Shown here: piece after piece, positions 25,941-34,532 of the stretch | Position numbering within the stretch: position 1 is the stretch's first letter | How the letters are laid out: each line of letters opens with the position of its first letter | Assembly: GCF_000244955.1 (NCBI RefSeq) | Contig: NZ_CM001439.1 | Coordinates: 5,575,234 to 5,639,233, forward strand | Length of the DNA stretch: 64,000 bases | Direction of reading: 5' to 3' | Source: Saccharomonospora marina XMU15 | GTDB taxonomy: Bacteria; Actinomycetota; Actinomycetes; Mycobacteriales; Pseudonocardiaceae | Program-made: the position numbers and the translations under genes | The notes under the pieces: model-generated | Database searches by the model: none | Seen by the model: the letters and a program-made list of their open reading frames with translations, nothing else | Told to the model about the DNA's origin: nothing

Positions 25941-27367
25941 CGACCTCCTCCCCCGATGAGGAACTGGACGAGTCCCTGCTCCTGCTGTGGGTCGAGCCCG
26001 GTCACACCTGCCTTGGGGTCCTGTTCGGTGGAGAGCAGCCCACCGAGGATGCCGCCGTCCCCGGTAAGGCCGGGTACCTGCGGCAGGGGCAACGGCGCAC
26101 GGTCAGGCTGGGGTGATGTTTCCGGCGGTCGTTCGGAGGACGGACCTTGCTGCTGCGCGGGTGGCGCGCCGTTGGGCGTGGGCACGGCCGCGCCGAGCAG
26201 ATCCGGACTGACGACCAGCATCGCGCGGAAGTAGTGTGAGATGCCATCCCGGCCGTTGGTGGTCAGTGCCCAGTTACGGATGAAGGCGAGCACGTTGCCG
26301 AGGTTGGCGGTCAGTTCACCGACGACCGGACGCAGGTCGCCCACCGCCGACCGCAGGTCCGGACCGGCCTGCCGAAGCTGGTCCACCACCGGCCTGGCCT
26401 CGTCCAGCAGGCGCTGAGCGTGCTCGAGGACGGGGTTGGCGTGCGCCAGGGCGGGATCGGCGGCGTCGGCGAAGCGCTGGATTTCGGCGCTGATCGCGGC
26501 GAGGTCGTCGGTGGTGGGCCGGATCGCCGCGAGGGTCGGCGTGGTCTCGGCGGCGGTGCCGGTGAGCTGGGCGAGCGTCGCGCGGGCCGTCGCGAGGGTC
26601 TCTGGCAGACGCCGCAACGTCTCGGTCAGTTCCCGCCGTTTCGTGGCGGTGGCCGCAGTGAGCTTTCGCGCCGAGGCGACCAGCCGGTCGAGGTTGGCTC
26701 CCTGGTCGGCGGCGAGAGCGCTCGCGACAGGCTGCAGCTTGTCCACCAGGCTGCCGAGCAGCTGGTTCTGGTCCCGCAGGACACCGGACAGGGCCGTGGT
26801 GTCGTTCATCGACGACTCGAGGGCCCGGATGGTGGCGTCGGCATTTCCGCCGTTGCCACGGATACCTTCCCCGAGCATGGTCACCAGCGCGGCCAGCGAC
26901 CGTCCGGTGGGTTCGTCGACCGTGTTGAGCACCTCATCGAGGTCGGCCTGCGCGCCGGTTTGCCGCATCGGGAGGACATCGCCATCGCCGAGTACCGGCG
27001 CGTCGGGGCTTCCCCGATCCAGCTCGACGTAGCGCTCGCCGAGCAGGCTCACTGGACGGATGGTGGCCCTGGCGTCCGTGTGCACGGGAAGGGCCTCGCT
27101 CTCCAGGCTCAGCACCACGGAGGCTTTGCCGCCCCGCACATCCATCGCCGCCACCTGGCCGACCTTCACGCCACTGACCTTCACCTCGTTGCCGACCAGC
27201 AGCGGACTCGCATCGGCGAAGCGCGCGACGATCGTGGTCTGGCCCGGCTCGCTCTCCTGGTCAATGCCGACTGTTCCCGCTGTCACCCCGAGCACGGCCA
27301 CCGCGACGACGGCGAGAATCCGGCCATGCGGTAGCCGACGAGACACCTGGTTGGGCTGCTTGCTCAT
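25937..27367 (-). CDS. mceB: MCE-family protein, second of the operon (MceB position)
   Basis: The longest of the six at 476 residues. A transmembrane helix lies near residues 14-31, followed by the MCE domain (IVARFADASPLLVGNEVKVSGVKVGQVAAMDV), the helical domain, and a Pro/Gln-rich C-terminal tail from about residue 400 (PTPNGAPPAQQQGPSSERPP). It overlaps both neighbours by 4 bases. Confidence 0.91.
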   Translation of the reverse strand: MSKQPNQVSRRLPHGRILAVVAVAVLGVTAGTVGIDQESEPGQTTIVARFADASPLLVGNEVKVSGVKVGQVAAMDVRGGKASVVLSLESEALPVHTDARATIRPVSLLGERYVELDRGSPDAPVLGDGDVLPMRQTGAQADLDEVLNTVDEPTGRSLAALVTMLGEGIRGNGGNADATIRALESSMNDTTALSGVLRDQNQLLGSLVDKLQPVASALAADQGANLDRLVASARKLTAATATKRRELTETLRRLPETLATARATLAQLTGTAAETTPTLAAIRPTTDDLAAISAEIQRFADAADPALAHANPVLEHAQRLLDEARPVVDQLRQAGPDLRSAVGDLRPVVGELTANLGNVLAFIRNWALTTNGRDGISHYFRAMLVVSPDLLGAAVPTPNGAPPAQQQGPSSERPPETSPQPDRAPLPLPQVPGLTGDGGILGGLLSTEQDPKAGVTGLDPQQEQGLVQFLIGGGGR

Positions 27368-28593
27368 CGCACTCCACCTCCGGCGGCATCCACCCAGGGC
27401 TGGTCAACCAGCGAACCGGGCGCCGGTGTCAGGTCCTTCTTGTAGCCGGGGGGGACGATGCCCGGATTGACGTTGACACTGCCGAGCCCGGCCTGAACGT
27501 AGATCCGGGCGTAATGGCCGTTGGTGTCATAGTTGGCGTTCGCGGAGCCCCAGTTCGCGGCCCATCCGGCGATCTCCGGGGTGTAGGGCCGGAGAAAACT
27601 CAACGCGGGAGTGAGGTCCCCGACTAGTGAGTTGGCGCCCGGCAGTACCCCATGAGCGCTGTCCAGCAACCCCGGGGTGTAGCGAAGCAGATCCCGCGCC
27701 ACCGCCAGTGTTGGCCGCAGTTCCGCGACGAGCGGGCGCAGGTCAGCCAGCACCGGCCTCAGGTTCCGCGCCACCGACGGCAACTTGTCGGTAGCGGGTT
27801 TCAGATCCTCGAGCAGCGGAACCGCCTTGTCCGCGACGGAAGGGACCCGGTCCAGTGTCGTCTTCGCCGTGTCCAACGTGCCCGGAAGTTTGTCCAACGC
27901 CTCCGCCACCGCGTGCTTTTGCTGTGCGGTGAGACGGGTCGTGGTCGAAACCTGCTCGATGATATTGCGGATGGCCTGCTCGCGGTTGACGAGCGTGGAC
28001 ACGATGCCATCCAGTTGGGTGATCAGTTGCTTGATCGCCGGACCGTCACTGCCGACCGCCCGCAGAACCTCACCCAGGGCCTCCAGCGCCGGCCCCGCCG
28101 ACCGCAACGTGTCACGGAGGTCCTCTTCGTTGCCGTCCACGGACTTGTCAAGCCGCCGGATCAGGGAGGACAGGTGCTCTCGCGTGGGCTCATCCAGTGC
28201 CGCGAGGACCTGGTCGACCTCCATCGGCGTAGGCATTTCCCCTCGGATCATTCCTCCGTCCGGGATGACGGCGTTCCCGGCGGGCCCGTCCGCGACGGCG
28301 ACGATACGTTCACCCAGCGCCGCCTTCCACTCGATGGTCACGACCGCACCGTCGTGCAGCGGAGCGTGGTCGTTGTTCATCGCCAACGTGACCCGGGCCT
28401 TGCCGTCCTGCACCGCGATGTTCTCTACCCTGCCCGCCTCGAAACCGTTGACGTGAACTGAGCCGCCTTCGACGACGTTGGTGGCCGATGCGAGCACCAC
28501 GTCGACTCGATAACCGTCGTCCCTCCCCAGCACGAAGCCGGCAACTCCGAGAACGACGACGGCGACGACGCCGAAAGCCAAGATACGTCGCAT
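27364..28593 (-). CDS. mceA: MCE-family protein, first of the operon (MceA position)
   Basis: The 409-residue protein starts at MRRILAFGVVAVVVLGVAGFV, with the transmembrane helix immediately N-terminal, then an MCE domain (VDVVLASATNVVEGGSVHVNGFEAGRVENI) and a long helical region. The start at 28593 is chosen because the upstream ATPase gene ends at 28598; an upstream in-frame ATG would lie inside that gene. No strong Shine-Dalgarno is seen, so translation may be coupled to the ATPase gene. Confidence 0.9.
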   Translation of the reverse strand: MRRILAFGVVAVVVLGVAGFVLGRDDGYRVDVVLASATNVVEGGSVHVNGFEAGRVENIAVQDGKARVTLAMNNDHAPLHDGAVVTIEWKAALGERIVAVADGPAGNAVIPDGGMIRGEMPTPMEVDQVLAALDEPTREHLSSLIRRLDKSVDGNEEDLRDTLRSAGPALEALGEVLRAVGSDGPAIKQLITQLDGIVSTLVNREQAIRNIIEQVSTTTRLTAQQKHAVAEALDKLPGTLDTAKTTLDRVPSVADKAVPLLEDLKPATDKLPSVARNLRPVLADLRPLVAELRPTLAVARDLLRYTPGLLDSAHGVLPGANSLVGDLTPALSFLRPYTPEIAGWAANWGSANANYDTNGHYARIYVQAGLGSVNVNPGIVPPGYKKDLTPAPGSLVDQPWVDAAGGGVR

Positions 28594-28597
28594 CGAG

Positions 28598-29464
28598 TCA
28601 GTCCATTCCCAACGGTCCAGCGGAATCTCCGGAGAGAAACTGCCGGACAAACGGATCCTCGGACGCGAATGCCTCCTCGGCCTCGCCGTAATGCACCACC
28701 TGTCCCTGCCAGATCAGGCCAACATAGTCACTGACCTTCCGCGCGGTCCTAATGTCATGCGTGACGAGAAGGTAGGTCCCCTTGTGCTCGTTGTGCATTT
28801 TGAGGATGAGGTCGTTGAGCAGGCTGGTACGCACCGGATCGAGACCGGAATCCGGTTCGTCGAACAGCACGACCTCGGGATCCAGCACGAGCGCCCTCGC
28901 GAATCCGGCCCGCTTGCGCATCCCACCCGAAACTTCACTGGGTAGTTTCGCCATCGCCTTCTCCAGCCCGACCTCCTGGAGCCGACTCACCACAATTTCC
29001 TCGATATCCGACTCATCGAGATCGGTGTGCTTACGCAGCGGGAAGGCGGTGTTGTCGTAAATATTCATCGATCCGAAAAGTGCACCGTCCTGAAACAGGA
29101 CGCCAAACTTCTTGCGCAGGTCGTAGCGTTCCTTCTCGCTGATTTGCCAGATGTTCTTGCCGAACACGACGATCTCTCCGTCATCCGGCTCCAGCAGTCC
29201 TACGAGGTGCTTCAAAAGTACGCTTTTGCCGGTCCCTGAAGGTCCCAGGACGGTCGTGATCGCGTCATCGACGAAGTCGATGCTCATTCCGTTCATAACC
29301 CGGAAGCTGCCGAACGACTTGACGACATTCCGCACTTCCATCGAGTGCCGCAGCTGTCCGTTGCCGTCTCGACGCACCTGATCGCCGGCAGGCAGGTTCC
29401 CCGCATGGGGAAGTTGCGTCGTCGGCTCTGTCGCCGTCGAGGGTGACACAAAGGACATCGTCAA
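28598..29464 (-). CDS. mceG: Mce ABC-transporter ATPase (MceG/Mkl/MlaF type)
   Basis: The 288-residue ATP-binding subunit has Walker A GPSGTGKS, signature motif VSGGMRKR (the MlaF-type variant), Walker B VVLFDEPDSGLD and the H-loop THD. A ~40-residue N-terminal extension precedes the ABC domain. In mycobacteria this ATPase (Mkl) is encoded away from the mce operons and shared; here it lies inside the operon between the permeases and mceA. The start could be 29464 or the ATG two codons on. Confidence 0.93.
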   Translation of the reverse strand: MTMSFVSPSTATEPTTQLPHAGNLPAGDQVRRDGNGQLRHSMEVRNVVKSFGSFRVMNGMSIDFVDDAITTVLGPSGTGKSVLLKHLVGLLEPDDGEIVVFGKNIWQISEKERYDLRKKFGVLFQDGALFGSMNIYDNTAFPLRKHTDLDESDIEEIVVSRLQEVGLEKAMAKLPSEVSGGMRKRAGFARALVLDPEVVLFDEPDSGLDPVRTSLLNDLILKMHNEHKGTYLLVTHDIRTARKVSDYVGLIWQGQVVHYGEAEEAFASEDPFVRQFLSGDSAGPLGMD

Positions 29465-29494
29465 CTCCTTGCCGTAGAGGGACCTGGCTCAAGA

Positions 29495-30409
29495 TCAGTT
29501 CGCGATCGGCGCGTTGGGACTGAGGCCCCAGAACAGTTGGGTGCCCAGCACTCCGATCACATGCACCAGCACCATGTTCAGCATCATGGACTTCGCCGTA
29601 CTTCGGCCCACACCGACGGACCCGCCACTGGCCGTGTAGCCGTAGTAGCATCCCACGAACACGACGGCTGTTCCCATCGCCATCACTTTGACAAGGGAAT
29701 ACAGCAGATCGGCGGGATTTTGATAGAGCCAGAAAATGAAGCTGTATCCGCCTTCGGACACCCCGCCCAGCATCTTCACCGTCGTGAGGTACTCACCGAT
29801 GTACATGATGCCGAGTCCGACGATGTAGAGAAACGGAAGCGCGAGCCACGCCGCGACCACCCTGGCTCCGACCAGGTAACTGCGCGATTTCACGCCCATG
29901 ACTTCCATCGCATCGATCTCGTCCGAGATGCGCATGGACCCGATTTCGGCTACAAGGCCGCATCCGACCTTCGCGGAGATGATGTATCCCCACATGTAGG
30001 GCGCCATCTCGCGGATGCCACACCAGGCGTTGAAAATACCAGAGTATAACGGCGCGCCGATTTGTTTCAGCGTGTAGTTGCCCTCCAAGCCGCACTCGTA
30101 TCCCATGACGAACTGCATCATCCAGATGATCAATCCGCTTGACAGGATGAGCACGCCACATTGGTGGAACACCTCGGTCGGGTAATGACGCAAGTCAGGT
30201 AACGCGCGAACCACCTGCCAGGAGAACCGCGCGATGTCACCACCGGTCGTCACCGCCTCCTTGATGGACTTGACGATACTGCCCGGGGAGACGATGACAT
30301 CGGCCGGCTTCGGAGGACGGGCTCGTGAACGGCCAGCCTGCGTGCCGGTCTCTGTCGGTCGTGGCATTCCGCTACTCACAGGGTCCACCGCCTCATCACT
30401 TGAAGACAA
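29495..30409 (-). CDS. yrbEB: YrbE/MlaE-type permease B
   Basis: The 304-residue integral membrane protein has a cytoplasmic N-terminus of ~75 residues, then five to six hydrophobic helices. The MlaE-family coupling block is GLVAEIGSMRISDEIDAMEVMGVKSRSYLVGARVVA, the short helix that contacts the ATPase. Its start overlaps the stop of permease A by 14 bases. With permease A it forms the membrane core of the Mce importer. Confidence 0.94.
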   Translation of the reverse strand: MSSSDEAVDPVSSGMPRPTETGTQAGRSRARPPKPADVIVSPGSIVKSIKEAVTTGGDIARFSWQVVRALPDLRHYPTEVFHQCGVLILSSGLIIWMMQFVMGYECGLEGNYTLKQIGAPLYSGIFNAWCGIREMAPYMWGYIISAKVGCGLVAEIGSMRISDEIDAMEVMGVKSRSYLVGARVVAAWLALPFLYIVGLGIMYIGEYLTTVKMLGGVSEGGYSFIFWLYQNPADLLYSLVKVMAMGTAVVFVGCYYGYTASGGSVGVGRSTAKSMMLNMVLVHVIGVLGTQLFWGLSPNAPIAN

Positions 30410-31271
30410 TCATGTCCGGGTTCACACCGAGAATGATCGCGGTGAACACGGCATTGACGATCCAGATGGTCGCGAATGCGATGACGACCGCCTGGTTCAC
30501 CGCCTTGCCGACACCGATGGGGCCGCTCCCCGGGTTCATCCCCTTGTAGCAGCAGACGACGCCTATGATCATGCCGAACAGCGACGTCTTGACCACGCTC
30601 GCCCAGATATCGGTCGTTGTCGCGTTGTCGAAAAAGCTCGCCACGAAGGCGCTCGGATTCGCCTCGAGAATAGGGACGGCCGCGATGTATCCACCGACGA
30701 CGCCGAATACCAACGCCACGATGTCCATCAATCCCGTGATGAGCGTCAGCGCGACAACTCGAGGCACCACAAGCGTCCGGATCGGATCGACGCCGAGCAC
30801 TTCCATGGCGTCGATCTCTTCCCGAATACGGCGCGCACCGAGGTCGGCGGTGATGGCGGTGCCCATGACTCCGGCGATGATCATCGCGTTGATCCACGGC
30901 GCGAACTCGCGCACGCTCGCCATGATGAAGAACGAACCCAGACGCTCGGGAATGCCGAACAGATAGAAGATGTTGCCACCTTGGAGGCCAGGTGCGCCAA
31001 GTCCGAATGCGATCGTGGAAATGATCATCGGAATTGAGCACAACCTCAGCGTGAGGAACATCTGGTCCCGGACCTCGCCCCAGTAGCCCATCGGGTGGCG
31101 AATCGCCGAGTACAGAACGACACCGAGTAGCCGCACCATCTCGCCGGCCTGCTCGAACGGCTTCGCTACCGACGAACCGAGACCACCAAGTGTGCGCGTT
31201 TTGGCTTCGGGCTCGCGCGACGGCCGCCGCGATGACACCGAGATGTCGGTGGAAGTCAAAGCCGCTCCCAT
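30396..31271 (-). CDS. yrbEA: YrbE/MlaE-type permease A
   Basis: The 291-residue MlaE-family permease has the coupling block TAITADLGARRIREEIDAMEVLGVDPIRTLVVPRVVA. The hydrophobic helices match permease B in order. It is the first clear transporter gene of the operon; the promoter is probably in the 129-base gap to the upstream membrane-protein gene, or upstream of that gene. Confidence 0.94.
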   Translation of the reverse strand: MGAALTSTDISVSSRRPSREPEAKTRTLGGLGSSVAKPFEQAGEMVRLLGVVLYSAIRHPMGYWGEVRDQMFLTLRLCSIPMIISTIAFGLGAPGLQGGNIFYLFGIPERLGSFFIMASVREFAPWINAMIIAGVMGTAITADLGARRIREEIDAMEVLGVDPIRTLVVPRVVALTLITGLMDIVALVFGVVGGYIAAVPILEANPSAFVASFFDNATTTDIWASVVKTSLFGMIIGVVCCYKGMNPGSGPIGVGKAVNQAVVIAFATIWIVNAVFTAIILGVNPDMIVFK

Positions 31272-31400
31272 GATTCAGACGTGTGCCGATGCTGACGACT
31301 TGGGCAGCAGACATGGCCGGAGCTGCCCGGCGGCGGGGGGCTTGCCAGGCCGTCAACCCGTACAGGATCGACGAACGCGAGGCTCACATGAGGTCGCCGA

Positions 31401-31838
31401 CTACCTTCGGCTGCCCTGCAGAAAGCCGACGGCAGCTCCGGTGATCAGCGAGGCCGCCACCGTCAGAGCGATCTGCGCCGGATCACCGCCGGCGGGGCCG
31501 AGCAACACCAGCGGCAACATCAGTAAATAGCTGCTCATCGCGGCCACCGCGCCGTGCACGATGGGAATGCGCGCCCTGCCGACGCGGCGCGCCGCCACCA
31601 CGAAAGCAACCAATGCCACGAGTGGAAGCCACAGCTGAGACAATGCTGGAGTCCAAGCGGCGACGAGCGGATGCGCAAGACTTCCCAGCAGCAGGACGGT
31701 GAATCCCGTAGACGCGCCACGTACCGCGAGCGGCATGTCGATGACGTCCCCAGGCGCTCGCTGCCCGGCTCCTCCTTGACCGGAGCCGCTTCGGCGGGTC
31801 CGCTCCGCATGCTGGCGGCGAACCGACGTCACACCCAT
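31401..31838 (-). CDS. Hypothetical four-helix membrane protein upstream of the Mce operon
   Basis: The 145-residue protein has a basic N-terminus (MGVTSVRRQHAERTRR) and four hydrophobic segments between residues 40 and 140, ending SLITGAAVGFLQGSRR. The start at 31838 is preferred over an ATG 33 codons upstream because the extra residues look non-coding. It has the operon orientation, so it may be its first gene. I do not recognise a family. Confidence 0.65.
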   Translation of the reverse strand: MGVTSVRRQHAERTRRSGSGQGGAGQRAPGDVIDMPLAVRGASTGFTVLLLGSLAHPLVAAWTPALSQLWLPLVALVAFVVAARRVGRARIPIVHGAVAAMSSYLLMLPLVLLGPAGGDPAQIALTVAASLITGAAVGFLQGSRR

Positions 31839-32007
31839 GTGATCAAACCTCTCTGTCGCGCGGCGCTGCGCAGTTCCCGTTCGACGCCGCAGGCACGACC
31901 CGAACGCAGTGAGAGTATGCCGTGGATCACACGGCACGTGTGGGCCAACACTGGTCCGAACGGGCCAACGAACAACACGAGTGAACCGCCCCGGCGTGTC
32001 CGGAGAG

Positions 32008-32325
32008 CTATGGGTTTAAGAGCTCAGCGGGTTGCTGGGCCCGGTCGTGAACGTAGTAGGCGGTTTCGAGTTCGACCGGTGGGATGTCGCCGCAGTACTC
32101 GTGGAGACGGCGGTGATTGAACCAGTCGACCCATTCGGCGGTGGCGAACTCGACCTGCTCGACCGTGCGCCACGGCTTACGGGCTTGATCAGCTCAGTAT
32201 CGTAGAGGCCGTTGATCGTCTCAGCCAGGGCGTTGTCGTAGCTGTTGCCGACGGTGCCAATCGAGGCGTCGACGCCGGCTGCGGTCAGACGTTCGGTGAA
32301 GGCCAGTGATGTGTACTGCCTGGGT
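32008..32325 (-). pseudogene. IS3-family orfB C-terminal remnant
   Basis: Minus-strand homology runs from RQYTSLAFTERLTAAGVDASIGTVGNSYDNALAETINGLYDTELI (DDE core with the catalytic Glu) into a different frame near 32185 for WRTVEQVEFATAEWVDWFNHRRLHEYCGDIPPVELETAYYV, ending at a TAG at 32008-32010. One indel and the missing N-terminal half make it non-functional. Its left-hand part abuts an IS30 tail directly. Confidence 0.85.
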
Positions 32326-32329
32326 TCAA

Positions 32330-32514
32330 CCGGTGGTTGCAACACCGGGTTGTTGGAGCGAGCGTAGTTGTTCGTCGAAGATTTCGGCGGGGGTCTTCCA
32401 GTCGAGGCTCTTGCGGGGCCGGTTGTTGAGCGCGAGAGCGACGGCTTCGAGGTTCTCGGCGGATCATCGCGAGAGGTCCGTGCCTTTCGGGAAGTACTGG
32501 CGCAGCAGGCCGTT
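32330..32514 (-). pseudogene. IS30-family transposase, C-terminal part
   Basis: The minus-strand sequence reads NGLLRQYFPKGTDLSR, then an in-frame TGA where the family has Trp, then SAENLEAVALALNNRPRKSLDWKTPAEIF and a stop near 32331. It is the direct continuation of the IS30 fragment at 33836-34164: the two join at ENT|NGLL when the IS110 element between them is removed. Confidence 0.87.
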
Positions 32515-32526
32515 GATGCTTCTATG

Positions 32527-33585
32527 TCAAGCGGCGTGGTCGTGGCGGGTGATGTGGTGTTGCCAGGAGGCTTGATCGGTGGTCATGGCCCGGTGGATGA
32601 CGTCGATGAGGTGACGTTGGAGGATGCGTCGGGCGCCGCGGCTGCCCTTGGTGGGTTCGTGGCGGGCCAGTAACGCCTGCGCGGCGGGATAGCGCCGTTT
32701 CTGCACGATGGCTGCGGTGTAGAGGACGCTGTTCAGGCGGCGGTTGCCGCCCCGATGCAGGCGGTGGCGTTCTTTGTCGGCGGAGTAGACAGGGATCGGT
32801 GCGCAGCCGGTGTAGCGGGCAAGTTTGGCAGAGCTGGAAAAGCGGGTGATGTCACCGATTTCAGCGATCAAAATCGCTGCGGAGATGTGGCTGATCCCGG
32901 TGATTTCCAGCAGTGTGGGGGCCAGCGGGGTCACGAGCTCCCTGATGGCGTCGTCGAGCTGGCGGACACGTCGGTTGAGCTCAGCAATCTCCATGCTCAT
33001 CTCGGTGAGCGCCTGGCGGACGTGCGCGCCCAGCGAGGCCGCGTCCAGCAATGCGGTCACCGCGTCCATGCCCTTGGGACGGGCGAGATCGCCCGGAGTG
33101 TGGTCGAGCCAGACATGCAGTTGCGCCTTGAGCTGATTGATCATCATGGTGCGCCGCTTGATGAGATCCGCGCGATAGTCGACCAGGACACGCAGCTCAC
33201 GCACTCGCTCGTCGATGCGGTGCCGGTCAAGGCCGGGAGTAGCGAGGGCGGCGTGAGCGGCTGCGGCGGCGTCGACCGGGTCAGACTTGGTGCCGGTGGC
33301 GGCGTGCAGCTTGCGGTGGGCCGCGGTCAACCGGGCCGGAACCCAGACCACCTCCTGGCTGGCGAGCAACAGACCGTCAGCCAGGCGGCGGGCGAACCCA
33401 CGGCCGTCCTCGATCGCCCAGGTTACGGGCATGTCACCCGCGATCGACCGAACCCAGGTGAGCAGCACAGTGATCATGAACGCGTCGTTCTTCACGGTCA
33501 GCGGCTTGCCGAGCCGCCTGCCCTGAGCGTTGACGGCCACCGCGACGTGGACGTGCTTGTGCGGGTCGATCCCTACTGTCACCAT
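32527..33585 (-). CDS. IS110-family RNA-guided recombinase/transposase
   Basis: The intact 352-residue protein has the RuvC-like DEDD tetrad at D7 (VGIDPHKH), E59 (WAIEDG), D102 and D105 (KSDPVDA). The coiled middle (residues ~125-215) precedes the Transposase_20 domain (LLEITGISHISAAILIAEIGD ... RFSSSAKLARYTGCAPIPVYS), which carries the serine used in strand exchange in IS621-like enzymes. The GTG at 33585 is the likely start. The 250 bases upstream hold the predicted bridge RNA. Confidence 0.93.
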   Translation of the reverse strand: MVTVGIDPHKHVHVAVAVNAQGRRLGKPLTVKNDAFMITVLLTWVRSIAGDMPVTWAIEDGRGFARRLADGLLLASQEVVWVPARLTAAHRKLHAATGTKSDPVDAAAAAHAALATPGLDRHRIDERVRELRVLVDYRADLIKRRTMMINQLKAQLHVWLDHTPGDLARPKGMDAVTALLDAASLGAHVRQALTEMSMEIAELNRRVRQLDDAIRELVTPLAPTLLEITGISHISAAILIAEIGDITRFSSSAKLARYTGCAPIPVYSADKERHRLHRGGNRRLNSVLYTAAIVQKRRYPAAQALLARHEPTKGSRGARRILQRHLIDVIHRAMTTDQASWQHHITRHDHAA

Positions 33586-33835
33586 CGAAATGTCCTCTCC
33601 TCCGCTGCCGTGGATGACGGGGCAGAGGCAAGAGCCCTGGCCAGGGGACAGACCTATTGCGAGTTGACGGCTCAGCAGGCTTCTATCAAGTCACCCCGGT
33701 CAGGGCTCTCGCCCTGTGGACCACCGTGGACACATCAACGGAAAGCCTTGCGGCACGTGTTCTCCGAGTCACCCAGCGGCCCGACCGGAGCGTCTCCCGT
33801 CGAAGAAGCCCGGCCTTGATCACCCTGCACCAATA
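33586..33835 (-). ncRNA. Predicted bridge RNA (seekRNA) region of the IS110 element
   Basis: Read on the minus strand, two bipartite loops occur in the order expected for IS621. The target-binding loop comes first: GAGAACAC (33764-33757) equals the left target flank, and CCGTTG (33741-33736) is the complement of the right flank; together they specify GAGAACACCAACGG, the actual insertion site. The donor-binding loop follows: ATAGAAGC (33686-33679) equals the element right end (32525-32518), and CAATAG (33659-33654) complements the left tip (33836-33831). A 9-bp stem (33631-33639 with 33701-33709) encloses the donor loop. Exact RNA ends are not known. Confidence 0.82.
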
Positions 33836-34164
33836 GGTGTTCTCGTTCGTACCGCGTTGCCACGGCGAGTGAGGGTCGGCGAAGAACACCTTCGTGCCCG
33901 TGTCGAGCGCGAACTGAGCGTGGCCAGAGAGCTCTTTGCCACGGTCCCAGGTGAGCGTCTTGCGGAGTTGCTCGGGAAGCTTGGTCATTGATGCCGTCAG
34001 TGCGGCGTTCATCGCGGCCGCGCCGTATCCACCAAGTGCCGGGCCGTTCTTGACCTGTGGTGTCTCGCCATAGCCTTCCAGGCGCGGCAGATGCACCAGC
34101 AGGGTCGAACGACTCTTGCGTTCGACGATCGTGCCGATCGCTGACCGGCCGGTGCCGATGATGA
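33836..34164 (-). pseudogene. IS30-family transposase, middle part
   Basis: The minus-strand frame reads LIIGTGRSAIGTIVERKSRSTLLVHLP (first catalytic region), TWDRGKELSGHAQFALDTGTKVFFADPHSPWQRGTNENT (second Asp and the Glu). It is cut at 33836 by the IS110 element and on its upstream side at 34164/34165 by the 3' end of a group II intron. The N-terminal helix-turn-helix part of IS30 is missing. Confidence 0.88.
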
Positions 34165-34240
34165 GTCGGGTAGGACCGGCGGGTTCCCCGCCGGTCCCCC
34201 TGAGAACTGCCCGTGCGGCTTTCACCGCAGGCAGCTCAAG
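34165..34240 (-). ncRNA. Group II intron 3' remnant: domains V and VI
   Basis: The minus strand at 34237-34204 is a 34-nt domain V. Arms GAGCTGCC and GGCAGTTC pair fully with the conserved AGC triad and a G-U pair. A second helix, GCGGT/GCCGC, is capped by a GAAA tetraloop and separated by the usual two-base bulge. Next comes domain VI, a GC-rich hairpin (GGACCGGCGGG/CCCGCCGGTCC), and an end reading CTACCCGAC with a branch-type bulged A and the terminal AY. Directly after it the IS30 coding sequence resumes, giving the 3' splice junction. Upstream domains and any reverse transcriptase are absent. Confidence 0.8.
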
Positions 34241-34289
34241 CAAGCTGCGAGGGCGGTTCCGGTCGTGGTGGCGGGCTGCTGCGTTGGCG

Positions 34290-34532
34290 GGCGCGGAGCG
34301 ATCGCCTGCAGCTACGGAGGTTGAACTGTCAGGGTTTGATCCGGCGTGTCGGGCTGACGACGGCTGATGACTGCGGTATCTGGTTTCAGGTGCGTTATCC
34401 CGATGGTGGTGGGCTGATGGCTGAGGGTCGTGCCCGGCGTGAGGCGGTTCGGTTGAAGGCGGCGGAGTTGTTCGCCTAGGACGTGCCGGTGCCGGAGGTC
34501 GCCAAGAGATTACGGGTATCGCACAACGCTCT
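34290..34532 (+). pseudogene. IS630-family transposase, N-terminal remnant
   Basis: Plus-strand homology: VRYPDGGGLMAEGRARREAVRLKAAELFA, an in-frame TAG, then DVPVPEVAKRLRVSHNAL with the helix-turn-helix, broken at 34533 by the inverted repeat of the next element. Only ~60-70 residues of the N-terminal DNA-binding part remain, with a stop codon inside. Confidence 0.72.

Larger units (their letters stand above)
32516..33835 (-). mobile_element. Complete IS110-family element inserted in an IS30 gene
   Basis: Boundaries come from the interrupted IS30 coding sequence: removing about 1,320 bases restores CCGTTGGTGTTCTC and a continuous IS30 frame, apart from one ambiguous G. The element has the IS110 layout: a long non-coding left end of 250 bases upstream of the transposase (33586-33835) and a very short right end of about 11 bases (32516-32526), with no inverted repeats and no target duplication. 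It may still be active. Confidence 0.9.
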
